Below, in pieces: positions 1 to 7,984 of a stretch of DNA of 12,263 nucleotides. How positions within the stretch are numbered: position 1 is the first letter of the stretch; every line of letters starts with the position of its first letter. The notes under the pieces are model-generated. The model was given only the letters and a program-made list of their open reading frames with translations. It made no database searches and was not told the DNA's origin. A program made the position numbers and the translations under genes. The DNA is from Nitrosospira sp. (GTDB lineage: Bacteria > Pseudomonadota > Gammaproteobacteria > Burkholderiales > Nitrosomonadaceae). The DNA is taken from the NCBI GenBank assembly GCA_030453055.1, contig JAKDLC010000031.1, positions 1-12,263 on the forward strand, written 5' to 3'.

Positions 1-1
1 G

Positions 2-3000
2 ATCAAGCGGTGTTTGGCGACAGGCGGCTCGCGGCTCGATGCTGATGTTCGAATCCTGCCCACCGAGCACGGGACGCATCCCTTGCCGTTATCTTTCGGC
101 CAGCAGCGTCTGTGGTTCCTTTGGCGACTTGACCCATCGAGTGCCGCGTATCATATCAAGCATGCATTGCGATTATTCGGAATGCTGGACAGCCAGGCAT
201 TGCACGCAGGTTTCAATGGCCTCATCGAGCGCCACGAATCATTGCGGACGACTTTCCGTTCGCGAGAAGACGGGTCGGCTGAGCAAGTGATCCAGCCGGT
301 ATGGCAGATTGATATCGAGCATCTCGACTTACGCCAGGCGGCCGTTCCGGAGCGTGAAACGCAGGCTGCCGAAGGGGCGCAACGGATCCTCGCGGCCCCT
401 TTCGATCTCACTCGGGGTCCGCTGCTTCGGGTCGCGCTGATCCGGATTGCGGAACAGGAGAATATCCTGGTGATGGTCATGCACCACATCATCTCCGATG
501 GCGCCTCGATGCAGATTTTAGTCGATGAGCTTGCGGCGCGTTATCTGGCCCATGTGCAAGGAATAGCCGCGCATTTCGAGGCGCTGCCCATCCAGTATTC
601 CGATTACGCCATTTGGCAGCGGCGCTGGCTGGATGCGGGGGAGAAGGACAGGCAGCTTGCCTACTGGCGCAATTATCTGGGAAATGTCCAGCCAGTATTG
701 GCGCTGCCTGCCGACCATCCCCGTAAGCCGATAGCACATTACCAGGAAAAGCGGCATGCCTTCGACCTGCCTGCGGAGGTGATGAGCGAATTGCGCCGAA
801 CGGCGCATGACCGGGGCGCAACGCTTTTCATGGCGTTATTGGCGGGTTTTCACGCTTTATTATATCGTCATACGGGACAGCAGGACATTCGCGTCGGTGT
901 ACCGATAGCCAATCGCAACCGGATCGAAACCGCAGGCCTGATCGGTTTCTTTGTGAATACGCAGGTATTGCGCAGCGAAATACATGGCCGCATGGCGCTT
1001 GCCGACGTGCTGGACCAGGTGCGGGAAGCCGCCATCGATGCACAAGCTTTCCAGGATCTGCCGTTTGAGCAACTGGTCGAAGCATTGCAGCCGGAGCGAA
1101 GCCTGAGTCATAGCCCGCTGTTTCAGGTGACGATCAACCATCTGCGCAGGGACTATCGCGCACTTCAGCAGCTTCCCGGACTCACGATGACCGACTACGA
1201 CCTTCCCGAGCAAGGGGCGCAGTTCGAACTGATCCTGGAGACGATCGAATCGCCGGATGGCAGCGTGCACGCCAGCTTTATCCATGCGTCCGAACTCTTC
1301 GATTTCCGAACGATCGAGCGCCTGGCGCGGCACTACGTTCAGGTGCTGAAGACGCTGGCCAGGCGCCCGGAGCAGTCAATCGCCGATATCGATCTGCTTA
1401 GCGAAAGCGAAAAGAAGCAACTCCATGCCTGGAGTATCGGCGAGCCTCACTTTGCCGGGGCGCAACCCGTGCACCGGCTGATCGAGCGTCAGGCGGAAAA
1501 ATACCCCGATGCTACCGCCATAATTTTCGATCATACCGAATTGAGCTATGCGGAGCTGAATCGCCGATCGAACCGGCTGGCGCATCGGCTCATCGGCCGG
1601 GGAGTCAGGCCGGAAGTCAAAGTCGGAATCGCCGTGGAACGTTCCATCGAGATGATAGTGGGTCTTCTCGCCATCCTCAAGGCGGGCGGCGGATATGTTC
1701 CGCTCGATCCCGCATACCCCCGGGATCGACTGAGCTACATGGTGGAAGACAGCGGCATCCGGCTGCTGCTGACGCAAGCTCATGCCAGGGCGCATGTCCC
1801 GCACCCGTCAAAACTTGATGTGCTGGAAATGGATGGGCTTGATTTGAGCACCGGCATCGAGACCAATCCGGAGGTGGCGTTACATGGCGATAATCTTGCC
1901 TATGTCATCTATACTTCCGGTTCAACCGGCAAACCCAAGGGGGTGCTGGTTACCCACGACCCCCTGGCGATGCATTTGGCGGCGATCAGCAAGATTTACG
2001 ACGTTCAGCCGGGAGATCGGGAATTGATGTTTTTCTCTCTGAACTTCGACGCCGCCGCAGAACAATGGATGACGCCATTATGCGCAGGCGCCACGATTGT
2101 GCTGCCGCCGGCGCAGGGACTGGCAAGCGATAATTTCGCCGGCCTGATTGCGGCGCATCGGATAACGACGCTGCACTTGCCTCCCGCCTATCTGCGCCTG
2201 CTTCTGCCGCTGGAGCCGGGTAGCGGCGCTTCAGTCCGCACATGTATTGCAGGAGGGGAAGCATGGTTTACCGCAGACCTTGCTGCGACCGAGGCGGCGT
2301 TCGAGAACGTTCGACTGGTTAATGCTTATGGCCCGACCGAAACGATCATTACACCCACTGCCTGGGTAGGCGGCGCCGCGGGCATCGATGGCGACTATGC
2401 GCCCATCGGCCGGCCGGTCGGCCAGCGCACCGTATATGTGCTCGATGCAGAACTCAACCTCGTCCCTCCCGGCGCCATGGGCGAGCTTTATGTAGGGGGA
2501 GCGGGTCTGGCGCGCGGATATCTCGACCGTGCGGCGCTAACCGGTGAACGATTCATCGCCGATCCATTCAGCCAGGTCGGCGAGCGTCTTTACCGCACAG
2601 GCGATCTGGTGCGCTGGCGAATTGACGGACAACTGGAATATGCAGGCCGCCTCGACCATCAGGTCAAGGTACGCGGCTTCCGGGTTGAACTCGGCGAGAT
2701 CGAAGCGCAGCTGCTGGCTCAGACCGGCGTGCGTGATGCAGCGGTCGTGGCGCAGGAGAGCCGCAATGGCGTGCGTTTGGTCGCTTATGTCGCAGCTCAT
2801 GCCGATGTACTGCTCAATTCGGCGCTGCTCAAGGCAGCGCTCGGCACGGCGCTTCCCGACTACATGCTGCCGGGTTCGTTTGTTTTTCTGGATGCGCTGC
2901 CGCTCAGTCCGAACGGCAAGGTCGATCGGCAGGCGTTGCCCCGGTCCGAGCAACCGATTCAGCAGGATTACGATCCGCCTGTCAGCAGAATCGAAACGGT

Positions 3001-3298
3001 GGTCTCGGAAATCTGGGCGGAAATCCTGGAGATTCCGCGCGTCGGGTTACATGACAATTTTTTTGATCTTGGCGGCCATTCGTTGCTATTGATCAAGATG
3101 CAGTGCAAGCTGGAAGAACGGTTGGGCGCTCGCATCGCCATTATCGACCTCTTCAAATACACCACGGTCGCCACCCTGGCGAAATTTCTTGGGCAGGAAC
3201 GGACAGAACGCCTGCCCTTGCAGCACCATCAGGAAAGGGCACAGCGTCAACGAGGCGCCTTGGTTCGACGCAAGCAGAGAGCAGGGAGGGTTCGTTGA
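2..3298 (+). CDS. NRPS module C-A-PCP (5' end open)
   Basis: This protein activates one amino acid, tethers it to its carrier domain and condenses it with an upstream chain. Residues are counted from a TTG at 14, but the frame is open to base 2, so the gene probably continues upstream. The condensation domain (about 24-460) has PLSFGQQRLWFL, catalytic HHIISDG at 157-163 and IGFFVNTQVLR. The adenylation domain (about 480-985) has LSYAELNRR (510), TSGSTGKPKG (634-643), FDAAAEQW (678-685), NAYGPTE (770-776), YRTGDL (860) and NGKVDR. The carrier domain has DNFFDLGGHSL with phosphopantetheine Ser1023. Aligning by eye to the GrsA pocket gives D-A-E-H-I-G-A-I-T plus the A10 Lys; I cannot assign a substrate with confidence. 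There is no epimerase or thioesterase domain, so the chain should pass to the PKS encoded next. After the carrier domain the protein ends in a strongly Arg-rich tail, which may dock to that PKS. The stop TGA overlaps the next ATG by one base. Confidence 0.95.
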   Translation: MKRCLATGGSRLDADVRILPTEHGTHPLPLSFGQQRLWFLWRLDPSSAAYHIKHALRLFGMLDSQALHAGFNGLIERHESLRTTFRSREDGSAEQVIQPVWQIDIEHLDLRQAAVPERETQAAEGAQRILAAPFDLTRGPLLRVALIRIAEQENILVMVMHHIISDGASMQILVDELAARYLAHVQGIAAHFEALPIQYSDYAIWQRRWLDAGEKDRQLAYWRNYLGNVQPVLALPADHPRKPIAHYQEKRHAFDLPAEVMSELRRTAHDRGATLFMALLAGFHALLYRHTGQQDIRVGVPIANRNRIETAGLIGFFVNTQVLRSEIHGRMALADVLDQVREAAIDAQAFQDLPFEQLVEALQPERSLSHSPLFQVTINHLRRDYRALQQLPGLTMTDYDLPEQGAQFELILETIESPDGSVHASFIHASELFDFRTIERLARHYVQVLKTLARRPEQSIADIDLLSESEKKQLHAWSIGEPHFAGAQPVHRLIERQAEKYPDATAIIFDHTELSYAELNRRSNRLAHRLIGRGVRPEVKVGIAVERSIEMIVGLLAILKAGGGYVPLDPAYPRDRLSYMVEDSGIRLLLTQAHARAHVPHPSKLDVLEMDGLDLSTGIETNPEVALHGDNLAYVIYTSGSTGKPKGVLVTHDPLAMHLAAISKIYDVQPGDRELMFFSLNFDAAAEQWMTPLCAGATIVLPPAQGLASDNFAGLIAAHRITTLHLPPAYLRLLLPLEPGSGASVRTCIAGGEAWFTADLAATEAAFENVRLVNAYGPTETIITPTAWVGGAAGIDGDYAPIGRPVGQRTVYVLDAELNLVPPGAMGELYVGGAGLARGYLDRAALTGERFIADPFSQVGERLYRTGDLVRWRIDGQLEYAGRLDHQVKVRGFRVELGEIEAQLLAQTGVRDAAVVAQESRNGVRLVAYVAAHADVLLNSALLKAALGTALPDYMLPGSFVFLDALPLSPNGKVDRQALPRSEQPIQQDYDPPVSRIETVVSEIWAEILEIPRVGLHDNFFDLGGHSLLLIKMQCKLEERLGARIAIIDLFKYTTVATLAKFLGQERTERLPLQHHQERAQRQRGALVRRKQRAGRVR
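3283..3290 (+). promoter_or_regulatory. Ribosome binding site and coupled start of the PKS gene
   Basis: AGGGAGGG lies seven bases before ATG 3298. The arrangement TGATG makes the NRPS stop (3296-3298) and the PKS start share one base, which indicates translational coupling. The PKS frame is open further upstream, but the residues there match no KS, while the KS fold begins about 12 residues after this ATG. The motif and overlap therefore fix the start at 3298. Confidence 0.85.
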
Positions 3299-6200
3299 TG
3301 CACCATGAAGACGAATTGCCCGGGAGCACAGGCGTCGAAATCGCGATTATCGGCATGGCAGGCCGTTTTCCCGGCGCGGATGATGTCGAAGCGTTCTGGC
3401 GCAACCTGCGCGATGGAGTCGAGTCGATTACTTTACTGAGCGATGACGAATTGCTGGCGCGCGGTATTCCGGCCGGGCAACTGGCTGATCCGCTTTATGT
3501 CAAAGCCGGCGCAAGGCTGGATGGAATCGATCTTTTCGACGCACCCTTTTTCGGTTATACCCCGCGAGAGGCGGCGGAGATGGACCCGCAACATCGTCTT
3601 TTCCTGGAGGCGGCATGGCAGGCGCTGGAAGATGCGGGTTATGACGCGTCGACCTACCGGGATCCCATTGGCGTCTATGCGGGCTGCGGCATGAATACTT
3701 ATCTGCTGCTCAATCTGTTTTCCAGCGGGCATTTTTCGAACATGCAGGACATATCCTCCCTGCAAGGGCTGATGAACGGCAACAACACCGATTCGATGAC
3801 CACCACCGTCTCCTACAAGCTCGATCTGCGCGGACCCGGAATCACGATCCAGACCGCCTGCTCCACCTCCCTGGCGGCGGTGCACGTGGCTTGCCGCGGG
3901 TTGCTCAATCATGAAGCGGATATGGCGATGGCGGGTGGCGTCTGGGTCAACCTGTTGCATGATGACGGTTATTGGTACCAGCCTGGGGCGATCCTTTCGC
4001 CCGACGGTCATTGCCGCGCCTTCGATGCGCGGGCCGCCGGTACCGTGGTTGGCAGCGGGGTAGGGGTAGTGGTGCTGAAACGGCTGGCCGATGCGCTGGC
4101 CGATGGCGATACCATTCACGCGGTGATCAAGGGTTCGGCGATCAATAACGATGGCTCGGCCAAGATAGGCTATACGGCGCCCAGCGTGGAAGGGCAGGCA
4201 GAAGTGATTCTCGCCGCTCAGGCGATTGCGGACGTTTCAGCTGACACGATCAGCTATATCGAAGCACATGGCACCGGCACGACGATGGGTGACCCGATCG
4301 AGATTGCAGCGCTGACGCAAGCGTTCCGGGAAAGTACGGAGGGCCGGGGATATTGCGGCATTGGTTCGGTCAAGACCAATATCGGACATCTGGATGCCGC
4401 GGCAGGCGTTGCCGGCCTGATCAAAACCGTGTTGGCGCTGGAGCATCGGACGCTTCCACCGAGTCTGAATTTCGAGCGGTCCAATCCGCAGATCGATTTC
4501 TCCGCAAGCCCTTTCTACGTCAATGCCGCCAGTAAAGCCTGGCCTGAAGGTTTGACGGCGCGCCGCGCGGGGGTGAGCTCATTCGGCATTGGTGGCACCA
4601 ATGTCCATGTGGTTCTTGAAGAAGCCCCGCCAGCCAGGCCCTCGGGACCTTCCCGTAATTGGCAGTTACTCACGCTTTCCGCACGCAGCAGCAACGCCCT
4701 CGAGACAGCGGTCTGCCGTTTACGCGACCAATTGCAGGCGCACCCCGAAATGCCGCTGGCGGATGTCGCTTATACGCTCAAGATCGGGAGAAAATGCTTT
4801 TCGCACAGAGCCATCGCGCTTTGCCATGACAATGAGGACGCGATCAACCTTTTGGAAAGCCGTGATACGACACGTTTCCTCGCACGGCAGGCAAGGTTCG
4901 AAAATCCCCCGGTGGCGTTCCTTTTTCCGGGGCAAGGTGCGCAGCACGTCGATATGGCGCGTGATCTTTACCGGGACGAGCCGATTTTCCGCGAGGAAGT
5001 CGATCGCTGCCTCGATTTGCTGAAACCGTATCTTGATTTCGATCTGCCAACGCTTCTCTATCCGGGTCCGAGCGAGGCGGATAAGGCCGCATCGTCGGTT
5101 CGGCTCGCACAAACGGAAGTCACGCAGCCGGCGCTCTTCGTCATCGAGTATGCCCTGGCGCGACTGTGGATTTCATGGGGCGTCTTACCCACAGCCATGA
5201 TAGGCCATAGCGTCGGCGAATACGTGGCGGCGTGCCTGGCCGGTGTATTTTCGCTTGAGGATGCCCTGCATCTGGTTACGATGCGAGGACGTCTATTGCA
5301 GCGCATGGAAGCCGGCGCAATGCTAGCGGTCATGTTGCCGGAGGCGGAAATAACGCCTTATTTGAATGCGAACTGCGATCTGGCGGCGGTCAATGGACCG
5401 GCGCTTTGTGTTTTGGCCGGTTCGCTGGCGGCAATCGAAGCCGCGGAGCATGCCTTGAGAGATAAAGGTGTCGTAAGCCGGCGACTGCATGTCTCCCATG
5501 CGTTCCACTCTGCGACGGTAGAGCCGATGTTGCCTTCTTTCGTAGACGTGGTGGGCAAGATTGGCCTGCATCAGCCAAAAATCCCGTTTCTCTCCAATCT
5601 CAGCGGTGACTGGATCACCCCCGGGGAAGCCACCGATCCCGATTACTGGGGGCGGCATTTGCGCCGGACGGTACGCTTCGGCGATGGCCTGCGCCAATTG
5701 CTGAGTGACCCCGCTTGCATTCTGCTGGAGGTCGGGCCGGGAGAAACCCTGACCACCCTTGCGCAACGGCATCCCGATGCCAGCGCGGACCGGGTCATTC
5801 TTTCATCGCTACCCCATCCCGGCCATCCCGGCAACGCCCATCTGGCGCAGAAGCATTTTTATCTCAGCCTCGGCAAGCTCTGGTTGAACGGAGCCGTCAT
5901 CAACTGGGAAAATTTCTATGCCGGGGAGCGCCGCCGCCGCGTTCCCTTGCCAACGTACCCTTTCGAGCGTCAGTCCTACTGGGTTGAGCCCGGCGCAACG
6001 CGTGATAAGGCCCGCTCTGCGATCGCAGCCAAAGCCGGAGTGCAGGCGGATAAGGGAGCTGCATCCCTCCCCCGGCCGCTGAACGACTGGTTCTATGCGC
6101 CCTCATGGCGGCGTGCCGACAGCGTCGCCCTCAACGGTGTTTTCGAGAATTCCACCGGATGCCTGCTGGTCTTCAAGGATGAGCACCCCCTTGCCGAAGC

Positions 6201-7911
6201 ACTGATCCTGCACTTGCTAAACAATGGAATCGAACCCATCGTGGTTTCCGCCGGTTCGGCATTTCATCGCGCCGATAAGGATCATTACACCATGCGTCCC
6301 GGTGAGCGGAGCGATTACGATCTTCTGTTACGCGCCATCCGCGAAGACGGCGGAACGATCGGCCATGTATTCCATTTCTGGAGCATTACCGCGGATAGGG
6401 AGACGCAGTCGCTCGCCGAGAGTCAAGTGAGGAATTTTTTCAGCTTGTTCTATCTCGCGCAGGCGTTGGAGGGCAACCGGGCGCTTATTCCCGCCGGTAG
6501 ACAAGTGGAAATTACGGTTGCAACCGATCAGCTGGAGGATGTCATCGGCGATGAACCGCTGCGTCCGGAGAAGGCGATGCTGCTTGGACCATGCAAAGTC
6601 ATTCCACAGGAATATCCCTACCTTGTCTGCCGCCTTGTCGACGTCGCATTGGATCCTGCCGATCGCATTGCGCAGGCCCGGCTCATCAAACAGATACTGG
6701 CTGAATCACAAACCGCGTCCGTTACGTCGGTAGTCGCCTATCGGGGGCCGCATCGATGGATTCAATGCTTCGAGCCCATCCGGTGCCCCGCACCCATGCG
6801 CACTTGCCTCAGGCAGGATGGCGTTTATTTCATTACCGGCGGGTTGGGCGGCATCGGCCTCACACTGGCCGAGCATCTGGCCATAACCTGTCAGGCAAGA
6901 CTCGTGCTGGTGGGGCGTTCTCCACTCCCGCCGCGCGAAAACTGGCCGGAATTGCTGTCTGCCGCGGGTAACGAGGATGCAACGCGCCGCAGGATTGAGA
7001 AGATCATGCATCTCGAAGCGCTCGGTGCCGCCGTACTGGTATTGCAGGCGGATGTCTCAATGGAGGCTGAGTTGAAGTCCGCTGTCGCACAGGCGCATCA
7101 ACGCTTCGGCGCGATTCACGGCGTGATTCATGCGGCAGGCGAAGCCGGTGGCGGACTGATTTCGGCAAAAACAGAGGCGATGGTGGCGCAAACATTTGCG
7201 CCGAAGGTGCAGGGGATGCGCGCGTTGCAAGCCGTCTTTAAGGAAGAACCTCTGGATTTCATGTTCCTGTGTTCATCCCTTGCGGCTATCGCAGGGGGTC
7301 TCGGCAAGGTCGATTATTGCGCCGCCAATGCTTATCTTGACGCCGTTGCCGAAGCGGCTTACGGTGAATCCGCATTTCCCGTGATTTCCGTCAATTGGGA
7401 CGGCTGGCGGGAAGTCGGCATGGCGGCGAATATGGCAATGCCTGCCGGGGTGGGAATCGCCCCGCATGAGGGCGTGGAGGCTTTCGAGCGTATCGTGAAC
7501 GGTGTGAACGGCGTGATGAGACATCGAGTGATCGTTTCCACCCTTGATTTGAACGCTCGGCTCGATCAGACCCAGGACGATCTGGTGGCTCAGCCGCCGG
7601 CGTTGGCAGCCGCTGCGCGGGAGGGATACGCCCGGCCCGCATTGCAGACGATTTTTGAGCCACCGGGCAGTGAGTTGGAGAAAATCATCGCCGGGATATG
7701 GCAGAGCCTGCTGGGCATGGATGCGATCGGAATCAACGACAATCTGTTTGAACTGGGTGGCGATTCCTTGCTGGGCATACAGCTTCTTTCCAGAGTCCGG
7801 ACAAGTTTTGCGGTCGATTTGCATCCAGCGGACTTCTTCAGGTCGCCAACCATTGCCGGTCTGGCAGAGCTGGTCGAGATGAAATTGCTCGACGAGATCG
7901 AGTGCACATGA
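3298..7911 (+). CDS. Type I PKS module KS-AT-KR-ACP
   Basis: This 1537-residue protein extends the peptidyl chain from protein 1 by a C2 unit and reduces the new ketone to a hydroxyl. The KS (about 13-442) has Cys188 in TACSTS, His324 in EAHGTGT and His364 in KTNIGH; its YQPGAILSPDGHCRAFDA stretch resembles KS domains that accept NRPS chains. The AT (about 540-890) has FPGQGAQ, Ser638 in GHSVGE and HAFHS at 734-738, the pattern of malonyl-CoA-selective AT domains. Residues from about 928 (WFYAPSW) to 1170 fit the structural half of a KR. The catalytic KR has TGGLGGIG (1180-1187), Lys1303, Ser1327, Tyr1340 and Asn1344, all expected for activity. The ACP has DNLFELGGDSL with Ser1490. I see no DH (HxxxGxxxxP), ER or methyltransferase motif. 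The C-terminus is short with a hydrophobic-acidic end, possibly a docking tail for protein 3. The B-type KR signature LDD is absent. Confidence 0.96.
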   Translation: MHHEDELPGSTGVEIAIIGMAGRFPGADDVEAFWRNLRDGVESITLLSDDELLARGIPAGQLADPLYVKAGARLDGIDLFDAPFFGYTPREAAEMDPQHRLFLEAAWQALEDAGYDASTYRDPIGVYAGCGMNTYLLLNLFSSGHFSNMQDISSLQGLMNGNNTDSMTTTVSYKLDLRGPGITIQTACSTSLAAVHVACRGLLNHEADMAMAGGVWVNLLHDDGYWYQPGAILSPDGHCRAFDARAAGTVVGSGVGVVVLKRLADALADGDTIHAVIKGSAINNDGSAKIGYTAPSVEGQAEVILAAQAIADVSADTISYIEAHGTGTTMGDPIEIAALTQAFRESTEGRGYCGIGSVKTNIGHLDAAAGVAGLIKTVLALEHRTLPPSLNFERSNPQIDFSASPFYVNAASKAWPEGLTARRAGVSSFGIGGTNVHVVLEEAPPARPSGPSRNWQLLTLSARSSNALETAVCRLRDQLQAHPEMPLADVAYTLKIGRKCFSHRAIALCHDNEDAINLLESRDTTRFLARQARFENPPVAFLFPGQGAQHVDMARDLYRDEPIFREEVDRCLDLLKPYLDFDLPTLLYPGPSEADKAASSVRLAQTEVTQPALFVIEYALARLWISWGVLPTAMIGHSVGEYVAACLAGVFSLEDALHLVTMRGRLLQRMEAGAMLAVMLPEAEITPYLNANCDLAAVNGPALCVLAGSLAAIEAAEHALRDKGVVSRRLHVSHAFHSATVEPMLPSFVDVVGKIGLHQPKIPFLSNLSGDWITPGEATDPDYWGRHLRRTVRFGDGLRQLLSDPACILLEVGPGETLTTLAQRHPDASADRVILSSLPHPGHPGNAHLAQKHFYLSLGKLWLNGAVINWENFYAGERRRRVPLPTYPFERQSYWVEPGATRDKARSAIAAKAGVQADKGAASLPRPLNDWFYAPSWRRADSVALNGVFENSTGCLLVFKDEHPLAEALILHLLNNGIEPIVVSAGSAFHRADKDHYTMRPGERSDYDLLLRAIREDGGTIGHVFHFWSITADRETQSLAESQVRNFFSLFYLAQALEGNRALIPAGRQVEITVATDQLEDVIGDEPLRPEKAMLLGPCKVIPQEYPYLVCRLVDVALDPADRIAQARLIKQILAESQTASVTSVVAYRGPHRWIQCFEPIRCPAPMRTCLRQDGVYFITGGLGGIGLTLAEHLAITCQARLVLVGRSPLPPRENWPELLSAAGNEDATRRRIEKIMHLEALGAAVLVLQADVSMEAELKSAVAQAHQRFGAIHGVIHAAGEAGGGLISAKTEAMVAQTFAPKVQGMRALQAVFKEEPLDFMFLCSSLAAIAGGLGKVDYCAANAYLDAVAEAAYGESAFPVISVNWDGWREVGMAANMAMPAGVGIAPHEGVEAFERIVNGVNGVMRHRVIVSTLDLNARLDQTQDDLVAQPPALAAAAREGYARPALQTIFEPPGSELEKIIAGIWQSLLGMDAIGINDNLFELGGDSLLGIQLLSRVRTSFAVDLHPADFFRSPTIAGLAELVEMKLLDEIECT

Positions 7912-7984
7912 TCTCCACCGACTCGTCTCGTATCTGTCCTTTGTCGCGACCGTCATATTTCCGGCCGTGCGGGGGAGGCGGTTT
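7912..7984 (+). other. Intergenic spacer with a possible coupling minicistron
   Basis: These 73 bases are the longest gap between the genes. I see no convincing promoter and no stem-loop followed by a T run, so the genes on either side are probably cotranscribed. An ATG at 7908-7910 overlaps the PKS stop as ATGA and opens a 27-codon frame ending with TGA at 7989-7991, four bases past the next gene's ATG. It has no good ribosome binding site. It may only relay ribosomes, or be chance; I do not call it a protein gene. Confidence 0.4.
7971..7978 (+). promoter_or_regulatory. Ribosome binding site for the second NRPS gene
   Basis: GGGGGAGG sits six bases before ATG 7985, which decides the start. 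The frame could also be opened at GTG 7967, but that codon lies upstream of this motif and has no such site of its own. The six extra residues it would add are Arg/Gly-rich and are simply the translated binding site. Confidence 0.85.

Noticed and set aside
860..1333. A minus-strand frame of 157 codons opposite the first condensation domain.
   Set aside because: The plus strand here encodes conserved C-domain motifs without interruption, and the minus-strand protein resembles nothing I recognise. Similar shadow frames recur opposite the other C domains.
3103..3297. Upstream extension of the PKS frame before ATG 3298.
   Set aside because: It overlaps the carrier-domain coding end of protein 1 in another frame, has no domain similarity, and a clear ribosome binding site serves the ATG at 3298.
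5990..6830. A possible dehydratase, enoylreductase or methyltransferase domain between AT and KR.
   Set aside because: I find no HxxxGxxxxP, no nucleotide-binding motif of an ER and no GxGxG of a methyltransferase. The length and the WFYAPSW start fit the structural half of a KR.
7912..7984. A terminator or promoter in the spacer between the PKS and second NRPS genes.
   Set aside because: I see no stem-loop with a following T run and no convincing -35/-10 pair; the G-rich stretch is the ribosome binding site.
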